A stretch of DNA of 64,000 nucleotides from Alphaproteobacteria bacterium (GCA_017480745.1 JAFUSA010000019.1:60956-124955), one strand, 5' to 3'. Shown: positions 26,174 to 35,754, counted from the first letter of the stretch. A program made the numbers and translations. Notes: generated by a model from the sequence alone, not told the origin.

Positions 26174-27856
26174 ATGGCAAATACTGAATTTAAAATGCCT
26201 GAAATGACAGAAAATTTTGCTGATTTGTTAAATGAACAATTCGGTGATAAGGGCATTCTGGGTACTGTTGTAAAAGGTACTATTGTAAAAGTTTCTCCGG
26301 ATTTCGTTACGGTTGACGTAGGTTTGAAATCCGAAGGTAATATTCCGGTTCGCGAGTTTGGCACCAATGCAGAACTTAAAGCCGGTGATGTTGTTGAAGT
26401 TTTGGTAGACAGATACGAAGATAAAGATGGTAACATCGTTCTTTCGCGTGAAAAGGCTCGCCGTGAGGAAGTTTGGGTTGACTTAGAAAAATCCATGAAC
26501 GCCGGTGAACGCGTTAACGGTATTATTTTTGGCAGAGTTAAAGGTGGCTTTACGGTTGATTTAAACGGCGCCATCGCTTTCTTACCTGGTTCACAAATTG
26601 ATATCCGTCCAATCAGAGATATTTCTCCGTTGATGGGTATTTCTCAACCATTCCAAATTTTGAAGATGGATAAAGTTCGCGGCAATATTGTTGTTTCGCG
26701 TCGTGTTGTTTTGGAAGAAAGCAGAGCCGAAGCTCGTGCCGAATTGATTGACGGCATTAAAGAAGGTGCTATTTTGGACGGTGTTGTTAAAAATATTACC
26801 GACTACGGTGCATTTGTTGATTTGGGCGGAATTGACGGTTTGTTACACGTTACTGATATTTCTTGGAAACGTATCAATCATCCGGCAGAAATTTTGAACG
26901 TAGGTCAAAACGTTAAAGTTCAAATTATCCGCTTTAATGAGGATACTCAACGCATTAGCTTAGGTATGAAACAATTAGAAAGCGATCCGTGGGTTGCTGT
27001 TGCCGAAAAATATAAAGTAGGTGAAATTTATAAAGGTAAAGTAACCAACATTACAGACTATGGTGCTTTTGTTGAATTGGAAGACGGTATCGAAGGTTTA
27101 GTTCACGTTTCTGAAATGAGCTGGACTCGTAAAAACGTTCATCCGGGTAAAATTGTTTCAACATCAGAAGAAGTTGATGTTAAAGTTTTGGAAGTTGATT
27201 CCGACAAACGCCGTATCAGCTTGGGCATTAAGCAATGCCAACCTAACCCGTGGGCTGCTTATATTGAAGAGCACCCAGTTGGCTCAGTTATTACAGGCAA
27301 AATCAAAAACATTACCGAATTTGGTTTGTTTATCGGCTTAACTGATGAAATTGACGGAATGATTCACTTGTCGGATATTTCTTGGGAAAAATCAGGCGAA
27401 GAAGCCGTTAAAGACTATACCAAAGGTCAAGAAATTGAAGCTAAAATCATTGATGTTGATGTAGAAAAAGAGCGCATCAGCTTGGGTATTAAGCAACTTT
27501 CTGAGGATTCGGTTGTTCAAGCTTTGGCCAGCCTGAAAAAAGGTGATGTTGTTAAAGCCATTGTGAAAGAAGTTGACGACAAGGGAATTACCGTTGATGT
27601 TGACGGCTTAACCGCAATGATTAAAAAAGCCGATTTGTCGAAAGAAAAAGCTTCGCAAAATCCGGAAAACTTTAAGGAAGGCGATGTAGTTGAAGCCAAA
27701 GTTACTTCGGTTGATAAGAAAAATGCCAAAGTTGGCTTGTCAATCAAAGCTTTGGAAATTGACGAAGAAAAGAAAGTTTTGGAAGAATATTCCAACACTT
27801 CAAGCGGATCTTCCTTGGGTGAAGCCTTAGGTGAAGCTTTGAAAAAAGCAAACTAA
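26174..27856 (+). CDS. rpsA: 30S ribosomal protein S1
   Basis: A 560-residue RNA-binding protein with six S1 domains; domains 3-6 are recognisable by repeated GxVKNITDYGAFVDL and DGLxHVSDxSW blocks (about residues 198-270, 285-357, 372-444, 455-525). It binds mRNA at the 30S platform and helps initiation on messages with weak or no Shine-Dalgarno sequence. Length is typical of alphaproteobacteria. It has its own promoter and a terminator follows; cmk, the usual upstream neighbour, is absent. Confidence 0.97.
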   Translation: MANTEFKMPEMTENFADLLNEQFGDKGILGTVVKGTIVKVSPDFVTVDVGLKSEGNIPVREFGTNAELKAGDVVEVLVDRYEDKDGNIVLSREKARREEVWVDLEKSMNAGERVNGIIFGRVKGGFTVDLNGAIAFLPGSQIDIRPIRDISPLMGISQPFQILKMDKVRGNIVVSRRVVLEESRAEARAELIDGIKEGAILDGVVKNITDYGAFVDLGGIDGLLHVTDISWKRINHPAEILNVGQNVKVQIIRFNEDTQRISLGMKQLESDPWVAVAEKYKVGEIYKGKVTNITDYGAFVELEDGIEGLVHVSEMSWTRKNVHPGKIVSTSEEVDVKVLEVDSDKRRISLGIKQCQPNPWAAYIEEHPVGSVITGKIKNITEFGLFIGLTDEIDGMIHLSDISWEKSGEEAVKDYTKGQEIEAKIIDVDVEKERISLGIKQLSEDSVVQALASLKKGDVVKAIVKEVDDKGITVDVDGLTAMIKKADLSKEKASQNPENFKEGDVVEAKVTSVDKKNAKVGLSIKALEIDEEKKVLEEYSNTSSGSSLGEALGEALKKAN

Positions 27857-27874
27857 TCCGTAAAGGTTAACAAT

Positions 27875-27916
27875 AAAAAATCTCCGTTGGCAGAAACGTC
27901 AGCGGAGATTTTTTTC
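27875..27916. terminator. Bidirectional terminator between rpsA and prepilin P7
   Basis: AATCTCCGTTG and CAGCGGAGATT flank a short loop with A residues before and T residues after, serving rpsA and the convergent P7. Confidence 0.85.
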
Positions 27917-27925
27917 ACGTGTTTT

Positions 27926-28633
27926 TTATTTTTTAAATGTTAATGATATAATACAATCTTTACCATTGCAATTACAACCTCCAACAGCTTTATCTATATC
28001 AATTGGAATTGATACATCGGAACCATTAACGCAAGCTACAAGAGTATCACCCGCAGCAGTGTCAGGATCATACAATCCTTCAGGATTGTTAGTACAATCC
28101 ATAGCGCTGCTTGCATTGCTAAGAACATTATAATCGCCTTCTATCATAATCTGTACTAATCCCGAAGATGTAATACGGTTCCAATCCTGTGTAGCTAAAT
28201 CAATACATGCTTCTGAAGGTATATTGTGAAAATCAAGACTAAAACCTTTTTGATGTAAATTGTAATGAATATTAATAGCAACTTTACCACCAAAGGCATT
28301 AGTTATTTTACTTATTTTTCCGTCAGATAATTCCAACATTTCATCAGGTATTAATTTTGCTTTTTTCATAATTGGACAACCTGTATCCTTATCATTTTCA
28401 CTAAATTCCGGATAACAATTGATTCCGCTGAAATCTTTTTGGAAACTATAATAAGTTGTAATATTCTGCGATATAATAGATATCTGCTCAATGGTTTTAT
28501 TAATGCGATATTTCATCATCGCCTTGCTATACCCGGCGATACCGCCGACGCTCAAAACACCGATAATGGCCAGCACACCCAGCATTTCAATCATCGAACG
28601 CCCGTTTTCTTTTTCTAAATCAAAGTTTTTCAT
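27926..28633 (-). CDS. Type IV prepilin-like protein P7 (leader subtype B)
   Basis: A 235-residue prepilin with a short 11-residue propeptide (MKNFDLEKENG), cleavage before RSMIEMLG. SEACIDLATQDW carries the first conserved Cys. The C-terminus is unusually Cys-rich (TACVNGS-like segment, then GGCNCNGKDC), resembling P10 and the secA-linked protein. The Shine-Dalgarno position reads AAAGTAAT instead of AAAGGAAG, so translation is probably weaker than for the sister copies. Single-gene unit, convergent with rpsA. Confidence 0.87.
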   Translation of the reverse strand: MKNFDLEKENGRSMIEMLGVLAIIGVLSVGGIAGYSKAMMKYRINKTIEQISIISQNITTYYSFQKDFSGINCYPEFSENDKDTGCPIMKKAKLIPDEMLELSDGKISKITNAFGGKVAINIHYNLHQKGFSLDFHNIPSEACIDLATQDWNRITSSGLVQIMIEGDYNVLSNASSAMDCTNNPEGLYDPDTAAGDTLVACVNGSDVSIPIDIDKAVGGCNCNGKDCIISLTFKK

Positions 28634-28647
28634 AGTAAATTACTTTC

Positions 28648-28876
28648 ATAGTTGTTGTTATTACACTAAAACAACCGCCCGATAAAGGCGGCTGGAAGTT
28701 AACAGCTATTCTATGAAATAGTGTCGTGTATTCTCCTTTCGATTATTCCACGACCTTCCAACCATAAAGTCGGAAATATTTAACGTCTTTCAGACGCCAT
28801 AGAAGAGGCTGTTAAACCCCAGATGAATCTTACCTCATCTTACGCTTATGATAGTATAAGAAAATACAGAAGTCAA
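28648..28876 (-). promoter_or_regulatory. Promoter and structured leader RNA L7 (subtype B) of prepilin P7
   Basis: TTGACT (28871-28876), 17 nt, TATCAT (28848-28853). Minus-strand pairs: TTAACAG/CTGTTAA, CATAGAA/TTCTATG, TTCCGAC/GTTGGAA and GTCGTG/CACGAC; the terminal hairpin is CCGCC/GGCGG (28675-28691). The RNA fold is intact although the Shine-Dalgarno sequence after it is degraded. Confidence 0.8.
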
Positions 28877-28910
28877 GTATTTTGGGCAAATTAAACAAAA
28901 AAATCAAAAA

Positions 28911-28936
28911 AATCTCCCGACCGGAGTCGGGAGTGA
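28911..28936 (-). terminator. Intrinsic terminator of the 78-residue gene
   Basis: CTCCCGAC (28914-28921) pairs with GTCGGGAG (28926-28933); on the minus strand ATTTTTTTG follows. Confidence 0.9.
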
Positions 28937-28984
28937 AAAGAAGAAAAACATGAAAAATTTGAATTAGACTACCAAGTTTAAAGT

Positions 28985-29221
28985 TTATTGACGAGCGGAT
29001 ACTTGCATTTTATTCAATGCAATTTTATTTGCCATATCATAGTCACGAGCGTTAACCATAACATTTTCTTTGGTTTTGATAATCGGGCTGAATCCGCGAT
29101 CAATAGCTTTCATCATCGCTTTATCGAAAGATACTCTTTCGGCAACAGCTTTGCCGGATACAGCAGCCATTTCACCCTTGCCCTCTTTTACAAAACCATT
29201 TCTCAATTTAGTATCAGCCAT
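28985..29221 (-). CDS. Small conserved-looking cytoplasmic protein, unknown function
   Basis: A 78-residue soluble protein rich in Lys and Ala (GEMAAVSGKAVAERVSFDKA, NARDYDMANKIALNKMQV). No domain recognised. It has its own strong terminator and a TTGACA-containing upstream region (about 29260-29285 on the minus strand), so it looks like a genuine monocistronic gene. It has no membrane segment or signal peptide. Confidence 0.65.
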   Translation of the reverse strand: MADTKLRNGFVKEGKGEMAAVSGKAVAERVSFDKAMMKAIDRGFSPIIKTKENVMVNARDYDMANKIALNKMQVSARQ

Positions 29222-29384
29222 CGTCTTAATCCTTATACTTTATCATCTTTTGTCTAACTTTAACACATAAAAAAACTTTTGTCAAGTATTTTTTTTAAAT
29301 ATTGTTAGAAATTTTACATTTTTGTTATACAAATTAGCGAAACTAAGTTAAATTAAGGCAAAGTAACATTGTTTAGGGACAAAA

Positions 29385-30962
29385 ATGTCGTTATTTAAAT
29401 CTATAGCCACTTTTGGAGGTTTGACTTTTATTAGCAGAATAACCGGATTTTTGCGTGATATGGTTCTGGCAAATATGTTGGGAGCAAGCGCTATGGCAGA
29501 TGCCTTTATTGTTGCATTCAAACTGCCCAATTTATTCCGTAGTTTGTTTGCCGAGGGAGCATTCACCAGTGCTTTTGTGCCATTGTTTTCACAAAAATTA
29601 GTCAGCGACGGCAAAAAAAAATCCATATTTTTTGCAGCACAGGCAATTTCGGTATTGATAGTTATTGTCGGTTTGTTTGTGATATTGTTTGAACTTTTGA
29701 TGCCATACGTGGTAAGCGTGTTAGCTCCGGGCTTTCATAATAATGCCGGAAAAATTGAATTGGCAGTTGAGTTGTGTCGTATAACCTTCCCGTTTTTATT
29801 GCTTATCGCGATTGTTTCTTTTCAGGGTGGAATCCTCAACTCGTTTGACAAGTTCGCCGCGCCGGCAGTTGCTCCCATAATATTAAACTTAACAATGATT
29901 CTTTCTGCATTTGTTATAGTTCCGTTTACACCAAGCGCCGCACACGGTATTGCATGGGGTATTACTATTGCCGGAGTATTGGAAGTTTTATGGCTTTACA
30001 GCGCCTTAAAACGTATAGATGTAACCATTCATCCCTATATTCATATCAATAAAATTTTGGCAAATCCTGAAATTCGCACACTGTTTAAACGTATTGCCCC
30101 AGGAGTGGTTGGCGCTGGTATATATCAAATAAATATGGCGGTTGATACAATTTTGGTATCATTAGTCAGTTCAGGCGCAATCTCGTGGCTGTATTATGCG
30201 AATCGTCTACAACAATTACCGTTAGGTGTTGTCGGTGCGGCCATAAGTGTTGCTCTTTTACCTATACTTTCTAAATATTTAAAGGCCGAAGATATTGTAA
30301 ACGCGCGACAAACACAGGATAAAGCGGTAGAGTACGGGTTACTTCTTTCAGTGCCGGCGGCTGTTTTGTTGATAGTGTTGGCAGAACCGATTGTTTGCTT
30401 GTTATTCCAACACGGCAAGTTCTCTGCTACCGATGCCGAACGCACAGCCACAGCCGTTATAGCTTATTCCGTCGGTTTACCGTTCTATGTAATGACCAAA
30501 GCGTTGATGCCAAACTTTTTTGCCCGCGGTGATACTGTTACTCCCGTAAAATACAGTGCTGTCGTGTTTGTAACAAATTTAATTTTCAATTTGATTTTAA
30601 TGCAGTTTTATGGACACGTTGGGATTGCTATGGCAACCACGGTGGCTGCATTTGTTTCGCTAACACAATATATCATCGGTTTACAGCGGCGCGAATATTG
30701 GCGATTTACACCCCCTCTGATAAAAAAAATGCTGGCCATACTATTTATATCAATACTTACGGGAATCGCTACATATTCAATGAATAGATTGATTTTTGTA
30801 TGTTGGCCCGATTATTTGCAACATAAATTACCGTTATTTTTTGTTTTGGCTGTTTTGGGAATTTTAGCTCTTGCAATTTTCCTCATTTTAGCTAAAATAT
30901 GCAAAGTTATTGATTTTAATGAAATTATCAACACTCTGAGGAAAAAACATGGAAAAGCTTAA
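29385..30962 (+). CDS. murJ: Lipid II flippase MurJ
   Basis: A 525-residue protein with about 14 membrane helices that moves lipid II to the periplasmic face for peptidoglycan synthesis. MSLFKSIATFGGLTFISRITG and LPNLFRSLFAEGAFTSAFVP are family hallmarks. Length is normal. It is the first gene of a five-gene operon in which the last 14 bases overlap DUF2333. Confidence 0.96.
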   Translation: MSLFKSIATFGGLTFISRITGFLRDMVLANMLGASAMADAFIVAFKLPNLFRSLFAEGAFTSAFVPLFSQKLVSDGKKKSIFFAAQAISVLIVIVGLFVILFELLMPYVVSVLAPGFHNNAGKIELAVELCRITFPFLLLIAIVSFQGGILNSFDKFAAPAVAPIILNLTMILSAFVIVPFTPSAAHGIAWGITIAGVLEVLWLYSALKRIDVTIHPYIHINKILANPEIRTLFKRIAPGVVGAGIYQINMAVDTILVSLVSSGAISWLYYANRLQQLPLGVVGAAISVALLPILSKYLKAEDIVNARQTQDKAVEYGLLLSVPAAVLLIVLAEPIVCLLFQHGKFSATDAERTATAVIAYSVGLPFYVMTKALMPNFFARGDTVTPVKYSAVVFVTNLIFNLILMQFYGHVGIAMATTVAAFVSLTQYIIGLQRREYWRFTPPLIKKMLAILFISILTGIATYSMNRLIFVCWPDYLQHKLPLFFVLAVLGILALAIFLILAKICKVIDFNEIINTLRKKHGKA

Positions 30963-32052
30963 GTTTGATAAAGAAAAAATAAACAATATCATATTAATAA
31001 CAAAAGCCAAAGCAAACGATATTTGGATAAAAATTTACCGGTATCCCTATGCACAAAAAATAAAAAAATTACAAGCGCAAATAAAAATACCTACCACGAT
31101 AAAAAATATCGATGTATTAAAAAAAATAGCTCCAAAATTGCATTGGATCGGTTCTTCATGGAAAATGTTATCCGTAATTGTGCCCTTGTTCATATTTTTT
31201 TACTATACTCTTGGTAGTATGATTACCGAAAATATTGATGTGCGTAGTGAATATACCGCTGAATATGTGAGTGTTCCCGTATTTTCCACCGCTGACACCA
31301 TGTCTTATCTGCTCAAACGTGAAGTAGACGAAAAGATGTGGACTCCGAACCTTCCGATAATCTTTCCGGCTTATGTGTTGGACAATATGCCTAATTTTCA
31401 AATCGGTGTGGTAGAAGCAGTAAAAAACATAGCTTTTGTAATGCGTAAATTCAATAACACCGAAAAACAGCAACAAGATATAAATGAAGCCTATGATTTG
31501 CTAAAATACTCTCCTTATGTTTGGTTAATGTCAAAGCAAGATAATTTTAAATTGTCACCGTCTTCTAACTCCCAATATCGTAAAGCTGCCAAACAGTTGC
31601 GTCAATACGGCAAAGATGGAGTTTTTATGGCAACTGCCGATGAATTGCGCTTTATTTTAAGGCGGGCGGCAAAAAATTTACGCAAACTTACGCTAAAAAG
31701 CGAGGAACATATTCAAGAACATTCTTCGGATTTTATTGATACAAAGGCCGACGATCTGTTTTATCATAATATGGGATATTCTTATGCTTTATGGCAAATA
31801 AGCAAAAATTTGGGAGTTGATTTCAAAAATATTTTAACCGATAACGATGTTTATGAAGACTGGACTTATTTTGTTACATCTCTTAAAAAAGCGGCACAAA
31901 TAAACCCGTTAATCGTGCGTAACGGTAAGTTAACTTCTCTGTTTTCCGCCAATCACCTGATGGTGCAAAACTATTATTTAATGCGGGCAGCAGCCATAGC
32001 CGAAAAAATCAATAACGAACTATTACAGGTTGAAGATGTTACTGAAAATTGA
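30949..32052 (+). CDS. DUF2333 family membrane-anchored protein
   Basis: A 367-residue protein with one membrane helix (about residues 66-88) and a large periplasmic part. RSEYTAEYVSVPVFSTADTM, REVDEKMWTPNLP and LDNMPNFQIGV identify DUF2333, a proteobacterial family of unknown function, here placed between murJ and a Bax-like gene, which hints at an envelope role. AGGAAA precedes ATG. Its end overlaps the Nfu gene. Confidence 0.85.
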   Translation: MEKLKFDKEKINNIILITKAKANDIWIKIYRYPYAQKIKKLQAQIKIPTTIKNIDVLKKIAPKLHWIGSSWKMLSVIVPLFIFFYYTLGSMITENIDVRSEYTAEYVSVPVFSTADTMSYLLKREVDEKMWTPNLPIIFPAYVLDNMPNFQIGVVEAVKNIAFVMRKFNNTEKQQQDINEAYDLLKYSPYVWLMSKQDNFKLSPSSNSQYRKAAKQLRQYGKDGVFMATADELRFILRRAAKNLRKLTLKSEEHIQEHSSDFIDTKADDLFYHNMGYSYALWQISKNLGVDFKNILTDNDVYEDWTYFVTSLKKAAQINPLIVRNGKLTSLFSANHLMVQNYYLMRAAAIAEKINNELLQVEDVTEN

Positions 32053-32557
32053 AAATTTAGCTTCAAAAAAAATAATAAATATTTATTTACCGCAAAACAT
32101 TTTGCCGCAAAACAAAGCTTTTGTGCTAAATAGAGGTTTACACTCGCAACATGAATTTTTGAATAATCTATGCCTAATTGAAGGAATTGAACGCGTCCTA
32201 ATAACAGATAATATAATTTCTTGCAAATACTTCGGCAGTGAAGCCGACGATATAAAATCATTATTAATGGCCGAAATTGACGATTATTTAGCTCAAACAA
32301 ATACCTTATTAACGGAAGATTTTTCCTGCGATTTATATAATTTAGCGGAAGCTCTTGCGGATGCTTTGATAAGACCGACCTTAAATCGTGATAACGGAGA
32401 TATAAAAATTATTTCCGTTGAAAAAGATACTCTTACTCTAACCTTTACAGGCCATTGTGCCGGTTGTCCATATGCACAAAACACTTTAAAAAATGTAATT
32501 GAACGTGTATTTTTACGCTATATTCCACAACTCAAAAAAATTGTTTTACAGGAGTAA
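32036..32557 (+). CDS. Nfu-type iron-sulfur cluster scaffold protein
   Basis: A 173-residue protein: an Nfu N-terminal domain (about residues 1-90, ILPQNKAFVLNRG, IEGIERVLITDNIISCKYFG) and a NifU C-terminal domain ending with GHCAGCPYAQNTLKNVIE, whose CxxC holds a 4Fe-4S cluster for delivery to target proteins. ATG 32036 lies inside the end of DUF2333; a TTG six bases upstream is an alternative start. The domain order matches mitochondrial-type Nfu1 and its alphaproteobacterial relatives. Confidence 0.85.
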   Translation: MLLKIENLASKKIINIYLPQNILPQNKAFVLNRGLHSQHEFLNNLCLIEGIERVLITDNIISCKYFGSEADDIKSLLMAEIDDYLAQTNTLLTEDFSCDLYNLAEALADALIRPTLNRDNGDIKIISVEKDTLTLTFTGHCAGCPYAQNTLKNVIERVFLRYIPQLKKIVLQE

Positions 32558-32560
32558 AAA

Positions 32561-33451
32561 ATGAAAAATATTTATTTATTTCTGCTGCTTTTGCTTGTAT
32601 CAATAAATTGTGCCCAAGCCAAAATCGTTATGGAAAAGAAAAACGGTGCAATTAACGTAAAATCTGCCACAACACAGGAAGTTGAAACACTTTTTAATCA
32701 ATATAAATATGAGGATTATACGCAAACTCGCAGTAAATTTCCGCGCATTTACCTTTCTCGTCTGCCTGTTGATTGGCAAGATATCGAAACAAACGACGCC
32801 AAACGACGCACCTTTATTCGTATTATGATTCCGTTAATTTTGAAAGTGAATGAAGATATTTTGCGGGAACGCGCCGAAATTGAAGAAATAAATAAAAAAT
32901 TCAAAGAAGGAAAAAAACTAAACGACAAAGAATTAAATCTTTTGGAAGAAAAGGCGGAAAAATATAATATTTTCACTCGAATAAAAGGAGATGATCGCAC
33001 ACAAATTTTATTGCGTCGTCTACTAAAAAATGTTGATGCCGTTCCAACGTCAATTATGGTATCTACTGCCGCTATTTTTACTGACTGGGGAACTTCTCGC
33101 TTGGCGAATGAAGCAAATTCTTTTTATTTGGAAGAAATTTGGTATGAAGATAAAGGTCTGAAACCTTTGCATGATAAAGATGCAAACTATCGTTATCGCA
33201 TATTTTCATCTTTGGAAGAATGTATAGCCGCCCGTGCATTAAGACTGAACTCCCATGTTAACTTCAACTATCTGCGGGAAATTCGTGAATTAAGCCGATT
33301 GCAAAAACGTCCTCCTTACGGTCCGCAATTAGTTACACAAATGTTGAAAGATAATAATTTCAAAAATATTTCCGGTTTGGTTGATTATACATATACCTAC
33401 TACCAGCTTACTAAAACAGATTATTTTCCTGAATTGGAAGATGTGAAATAA
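32561..33451 (+). CDS. Bax-like glucosaminidase-family protein, catalytic Glu apparently replaced
   Basis: A 296-residue exported protein (signal peptide about residues 1-20, SINCAQAK). From about 90 it follows E. coli Bax: LPVDWQDIET, LLRRLLKNVDAVPTSIMVSTA, DWGTSRLANEANSFY, YRIFSSLEECIAARALRLNSH. Where active glucosaminidases read ESxWGTS, this protein reads FTDWGTS, so the expected catalytic Glu is missing. It may bind peptidoglycan without cutting it, or use another acid. It starts 3 nt after nfu and lies in the murJ operon, which supports an envelope job. Confidence 0.7.
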   Translation: MKNIYLFLLLLLVSINCAQAKIVMEKKNGAINVKSATTQEVETLFNQYKYEDYTQTRSKFPRIYLSRLPVDWQDIETNDAKRRTFIRIMIPLILKVNEDILRERAEIEEINKKFKEGKKLNDKELNLLEEKAEKYNIFTRIKGDDRTQILLRRLLKNVDAVPTSIMVSTAAIFTDWGTSRLANEANSFYLEEIWYEDKGLKPLHDKDANYRYRIFSSLEECIAARALRLNSHVNFNYLREIRELSRLQKRPPYGPQLVTQMLKDNNFKNISGLVDYTYTYYQLTKTDYFPELEDVK

Positions 33452-33465
33452 AAAGGGAAAAAACG

Positions 33466-35127
33466 ATGTTTTTCAGTTTGAGTAAAAAAATTTTATATAC
33501 CTTGATGGCTTTTTTGATTTTCTTGATTGTTATCTTTTTTACAATTTTCATCAATCTATATTCTCAAAAATTACAAGACGGCCAAAATTTGGTTTATATG
33601 CGCAATCAATACGTGGTTGACTTGTTGCATGAAAATATTGAGATGAAACGCAAACTATCCGATATCATCACAGATTTTCCGGTTTTGTCGGAACAATACT
33701 ACATTACTCCTATGAAAACAACTCTTGATGAAACGCAAAAAGAATTAACCAAAGAACAAAAGCTAAATGCTGAGCTTAAAGAAAATTATAATAACAATGT
33801 AGAAGCAATCAGAACCGGCGGTAAAATGATAGGATTAAGCCTGTTGTTGGTGGTTTTGCTGATTCTCATGTTAATTTTTTTACTCGATCACTGGGTAATT
33901 ATTCCTATTGAAAAACTGACCGACATCAGCGACAAGGTTTCTAAGGGTGTTTTTTCCTCGCGTATTAAGCATAATCATGACGGACGCTTCAAAGATGAGT
34001 TTGACACCTTGTATTCTGCTTTTAATCAAATGTTGGATAACACCGAAAAAAATATTGATGAAATCAGAATGCGTGAACACTTTTTGCAGCAGCTTATTGA
34101 CGCCATTCCCGACGGAATAAGAGTTATTGATAAAGACTATAACGTTATTATGGCAAATCAAGCCTTCTATCGTTTGTTTTCAATAAATAGCTCTTGTGTG
34201 GGACAAAAATGTTATTTGGCTTACGGCTATAATTGCAATGCCTGTCCTGTTAGCCGCTTTAATTGTCCGATACAAACACTGAAAGAGAAAAACAGCAGTG
34301 ATTTACATGCTATTCATGATGTGAATAAAAAGCCTTTATATGTTAGTGCTGCAAAGTTACACTTCGGATATAGCGCTGATAATTATCATATTGTAGAAGC
34401 TATCCATGATTTAAGTGGAGATGTCAGATTTTCACATCAACAAAAAATATCTTCCTTGGGATTTCTTTCCACTTCTTTGGCACATGAGATGAAAAACAAC
34501 TTAGGCGCGATACGCTTGATATTAGAAGGTATATTGGAAAGTGAATACAAAGATATCAACGATGACGATGAACGCAAAAAATATTTATTAATGGCCTATA
34601 AACAATTAGTAGAAACGGTGAAAATACCGGAAAGACTGCTCAAATTAGCACAATATTCGGAAACAGATGTAAGTGATATAAATGTTGCCTCCGCAGTAAA
34701 AGATATGACTTTAATGATAGATTATGACGCTAAACGTCGCGGAATAGTGGTAAAAATTCAAATAGACAATGATTTAACTGTGCAAATGAACGAAGCTGAC
34801 TTTAAAATGGTTGTGCTCAATTTAACTCAAAATGCCATTAAAGCAATGCCTGATGGCGGAGAGCTAAATATATATGCCGAAAAGAACAAACGTTATGTTA
34901 TTTTACATATTCAAGACAGCGGAATAGGTATTGAAGAAGAAAAAATAGCGCATATTTTTGAGCCGTTTTATTCGGCAAACGCACAAGTAAAAAGTTCCGG
35001 TCTCGGCTTAGCAATCGTAAAAAGCCTTATTGAAAAAGCCAAAGGTTCTATTTCCGTCAAAAGCAAGCCCGGTAAAGGAACCACATTTACTATTCGCTTT
35101 GCGAAAAAAGCTCCTCGCAAAAAATAA
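33466..35127 (+). CDS. Membrane sensor histidine kinase with HAMP and Cys-rich PAS
   Basis: A 553-residue kinase. TM1 (about residues 9-32) and TM2 (about 120-142) enclose a short periplasmic coiled-coil sensor region. HAMP (about 143-200), a PAS domain (about 205-310), HisKA with SLAHEMKNNLGAIRL, and HATPase with NLTQNAIKAM, DSGIGIEEEKI and SSGLGLAIVKS follow. The PAS domain has a Cys run (CVGQKCYLAYGYNCNACP) seen in PAS domains that may bind metal or sense redox state. No response regulator is adjacent. It is the last gene of the murJ operon. Confidence 0.92.
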   Translation: MFFSLSKKILYTLMAFLIFLIVIFFTIFINLYSQKLQDGQNLVYMRNQYVVDLLHENIEMKRKLSDIITDFPVLSEQYYITPMKTTLDETQKELTKEQKLNAELKENYNNNVEAIRTGGKMIGLSLLLVVLLILMLIFLLDHWVIIPIEKLTDISDKVSKGVFSSRIKHNHDGRFKDEFDTLYSAFNQMLDNTEKNIDEIRMREHFLQQLIDAIPDGIRVIDKDYNVIMANQAFYRLFSINSSCVGQKCYLAYGYNCNACPVSRFNCPIQTLKEKNSSDLHAIHDVNKKPLYVSAAKLHFGYSADNYHIVEAIHDLSGDVRFSHQQKISSLGFLSTSLAHEMKNNLGAIRLILEGILESEYKDINDDDERKKYLLMAYKQLVETVKIPERLLKLAQYSETDVSDINVASAVKDMTLMIDYDAKRRGIVVKIQIDNDLTVQMNEADFKMVVLNLTQNAIKAMPDGGELNIYAEKNKRYVILHIQDSGIGIEEEKIAHIFEPFYSANAQVKSSGLGLAIVKSLIEKAKGSISVKSKPGKGTTFTIRFAKKAPRKK

Positions 35128-35187
35128 GAAAAAAGCAACATGACTAAAACATTTTTACCCAAAATTATGTGTTTTTTAAAAAAAAGT

Positions 35188-35215
35188 TTGACATTATAGT
35201 TTATGATGTTAAATT
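35188..35215 (+). promoter_or_regulatory. Promoter of the Skp-like gene
   Basis: TTGACA (35188-35193), 16 nt, TAAATT (35210-35215), 58 nt upstream of the ATG. Confidence 0.6.
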
Positions 35216-35272
35216 AAGCATATCGCTTTGATAAATAAATCTAATTTTCTGTTGATGTAGGAGAATAATGAA

Positions 35273-35734
35273 ATGGATAAAAAAATTGTATATGCGATTG
35301 CCGTAGCTTCAATTGTTGTAGGTTTCAGCGCCGGTTGTTTGTGTGCGTGTTTCTGCAACAAAAGCAAGTTAGCCATTGTTGATGTTATAAATGTTGTAAG
35401 TAAATCTGAGCAAGTTAAACAACTTAAAGAAGAACAAAACGCCAAAGCACAAGAATTGAATGCATGGTTGCAAAAAGTTCAGGAAGAAGTTAAAAACGAA
35501 AAAGATAAAGATAAACAAACTGCTTTATTAAATCAATATAATGCCGAATTTGCTCAAAAAAGAGAACAAATTCAGCAAGATTATGCAAAAAAATTACAAA
35601 CCATTGATGAAAGCATAACTAAAACAATTACCGATGAGGCCAAAAAGCAGGGTTATCAAGTTGTTATTGCCAAAGAATTTGCTATTTACGGCAAAAATGA
35701 CATTACCGAAGATGTTGCGGCAAAAGTAAAATAA
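35273..35734 (+). CDS. Skp/OmpH-family periplasmic chaperone-like protein
   Basis: A 153-residue protein with an N-terminal signal or anchor (VYAIAVASIVVGFSAGCLCA), then KLAIVDVINVVSKSEQVKQL, a long charged helix (about residues 50-115) and GYQVVIAKEFAIYGKNDITE, the Skp/OmpH pattern of a beta core with helical arms. Skp holds unfolded outer-membrane proteins. GGAG lies eleven bases before ATG; own promoter and terminator. The signal ends in a Cys-containing stretch (AGCLCACF), so lipidation is possible. Confidence 0.8.
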   Translation: MDKKIVYAIAVASIVVGFSAGCLCACFCNKSKLAIVDVINVVSKSEQVKQLKEEQNAKAQELNAWLQKVQEEVKNEKDKDKQTALLNQYNAEFAQKREQIQQDYAKKLQTIDESITKTITDEAKKQGYQVVIAKEFAIYGKNDITEDVAAKVK

Positions 35735-35754
35735 TTTTTTAATGTTTGCATTTA

